This document shows positions 5,509-6,325 of a stretch of 6,325 bases of DNA, in pieces. The stretch spans positions 1 through 6,325 of the forward strand of contig JACREV010000006.1 of the NCBI GenBank assembly GCA_016218095.1. Direction: 5' to 3'. The notes beneath the pieces were generated by a model. It was not told the origin of the DNA, searched no databases, and was given only the letters and a program-made list of their open reading frames with translations. This DNA is from Deltaproteobacteria bacterium. Its GTDB lineage: Bacteria; Desulfobacterota; GWC2-55-46. Numbering within the stretch: the first letter of the stretch is position 1; every line of letters begins with the position of its first letter. A program made the translations under genes and the position numbers.

Positions 5509-5997
5509 CTACTTCGAGGTCTCCCTGTCCTTTTGCCTCCTTCGTCCGAATTTGACGACCCCTGCTATCATAGCGATAACGGCCATGGCCACGTTTATCC
5601 CGCCGGCTACGGATTCCGTTAAGAGGGCTTTCCGGAATACAGGCGATAGCGACCCTGCCGCAATCGAGGCGTTCGCCGAGGCGAGGGCGTTATTTGCCGC
5701 GGGGACGATAATGAAGTGCGCGTTAAGGACGATGAGTATGGCGAGGGCGAGCTTAAGCTTCAGCCACCCCTCGCTCAAGCCCCTCCCGCGAAATACCATA
5801 ATCAACCCGCTTGCAACAACGAGCCAGAGCCCTGGCAGGGTGATAAAGGCCGTGCCGGAAGATATCATGGCCCTTCCGAAGGCGAGGTCCGGCAGGGTCG
5901 AGTCCTTTATAAGCTCTGATATGAGCGTAAAGACCGCGATGGACCCAAGGAACAACGCCATGCCAACGAGGTGAAGGAACTTTATCGCCTTATCCAT
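5509..5997 (-). CDS. Four-helix integral membrane protein, CopD/DUF2269-like
   Basis: 162 residues with four predicted membrane helices at about 5-29, 46-69, 80-101 and 125-149. It has a positively charged C-terminus (KFGRRRQKDRETSK) that should lie in the cytoplasm. Histidine 9 in helix 1 (FLHLVGMALFLGS) and histidine 94 in helix 3 (LNAHFIIVPA) are placed as in small membrane proteins of the CopD/DUF2269 type, some of which may bind haem or copper; that assignment is by pattern only. AAAGGA lies 7 nt before the ATG at 5997. It follows marR by 57 bp and precedes the M1 peptidase by 33 bp, so it is probably in the same operon. Function is unknown; it might be an electron-transfer or transport subunit. 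Confidence 0.82.
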   Translation of the reverse strand: MDKAIKFLHLVGMALFLGSIAVFTLISELIKDSTLPDLAFGRAMISSGTAFITLPGLWLVVASGLIMVFRGRGLSEGWLKLKLALAILIVLNAHFIIVPAANNALASANASIAAGSLSPVFRKALLTESVAGGINVAMAVIAMIAGVVKFGRRRQKDRETSK

Positions 5998-6025
5998 ATT
6001 TTTTTCCTTTCATGCCCTTATTTGT

Positions 6026-6039
6026 TAGTATGCAAACTA
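6026..6039. promoter_or_regulatory. Near-perfect 14-bp palindrome, candidate MarR operator
   Basis: TAGTATG/CAAACTA on the plus strand has six of seven pairs matching. It lies in the 57-bp gap between the marR stop and the membrane-protein start. MarR dimers bind palindromes of about this size, but their operators usually lie upstream of marR, and no clear promoter is visible beside this one. The site is therefore tentative. Confidence 0.35.
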
Positions 6040-6054
6040 TTTGGCGAAAAAAAA

Positions 6055-6325
6055 TCACCTTTCCATATTGCTTATGACCCTCCGGAGCGCGTCCTTCAAC
6101 GCATCGGAGTCCCCGGGCTTAAGCCCTTTTGAAGCGGCCCTGTTCACCTCGTCTGCAAAGGAGGGGAGCTCCTCCATGAGCCTCCTGCCCCTGCCGGTCA
6201 GATGGACAGCGACCACCCTTCTGTCCTTCGTCTCCTTGAGCCTCTTTACGAGCCCCTTTTTCTCAAGCCTTCCGACTATCCCGGTGATAGTCGGCTTGTC
6301 GAAGAAGAGCCTCCTGCATATCTCC
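6055..6325 (-). CDS. MarR-family transcriptional regulator, C-terminal part (5' end outside window)
   Basis: 89 visible codons end at a TGA at 6055-6057; the N-terminus is beyond the right edge. Seen: the end of a winged helix-turn-helix, with recognition helix DKPTITGIVGRLEKKGLVKR, then the wing KETKDRRVVAVHLT, whose DRR is the hallmark of MarR proteins, then the long dimerisation helix (GRGRRLMEELPSF...ALRRVISNMER). MarR proteins are dimeric repressors that release DNA on binding a small ligand or on oxidation. One cysteine (visible residue 3) is near the DNA-binding helix. It is the first visible gene of the leftward set and probably controls it. Effector unknown. Confidence 0.9.
   Translation of the reverse strand, partial: EICRRLFFDKPTITGIVGRLEKKGLVKRLKETKDRRVVAVHLTGRGRRLMEELPSFADEVNRAASKGLKPGDSDALKDALRRVISNMER

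Noticed and set aside
6041..6060. Run of T residues right after the marR stop on the minus strand as a terminator
   Set aside because: No convincing hairpin precedes it, and the next gene follows after 57 bp with a good ribosome site.

Overview
The window reads as chromosomal DNA from an anaerobic or metal-/electron-active Gram-negative bacterium. The evidence is an exported multihaem c-type cytochrome of the kind abundant in Desulfuromonadota/Deltaproteobacteria and Nitrospirota, Sec signal peptides, strong Shine-Dalgarno sites and a bacterial tRNA-Glu with encoded CCA. Frequent AGG (Arg) and ATA (Ile) codons in the right-hand genes fit such lineages. The exact taxon cannot be fixed from the sequence alone.

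Layout. Bases 1-650 (+) are the 3' end of a repetitive exported protein made of CARDB-type beta-sandwich domains with a 119-residue period. A perfect 19-bp hairpin (669-712) separates it from a convergent gene, 729-1688 (-), which encodes a secreted five-haem cytochrome. Upstream of the cytochrome is a gene-free stretch (1689-2276) that is far from empty. It holds a sigma70-type promoter on the minus strand, an intrinsic terminator about 100 nt downstream of it, and a 5' leader with three hairpins whose loops all show AUGG. It also holds a second terminator on the plus strand, an extended -10 promoter pointing right, and a 34-codon orphan reading frame. tRNA-Glu(CTC) follows at 2277-2352 (-), with its own promoter and a 14-bp terminator stem.

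From 2427 to the right edge four minus-strand genes lie head to tail with gaps of 57, 33 and 34 bp and look like one operon. In transcription order they are a MarR-family regulator (5' end outside the window), a four-helix membrane protein with two membrane histidines, a 700-residue exported M1-type (gluzincin) metallopeptidase, and a 303-residue exported all-helical protein. The last protein contains three copies of a ~62-residue helical repeat that matches no family I recognise. The arrangement suggests a MarR-controlled envelope unit. A near-perfect 14-bp palindrome just after marR is a candidate operator.

The points most worth following up are the structured leader of the cytochrome (two hairpins with a compensatory base-pair difference, one overlapping a terminator), the M1 homologue that lacks the canonical GxMEN exopeptidase motif, and the threefold-repeat helical protein encoded beside it.
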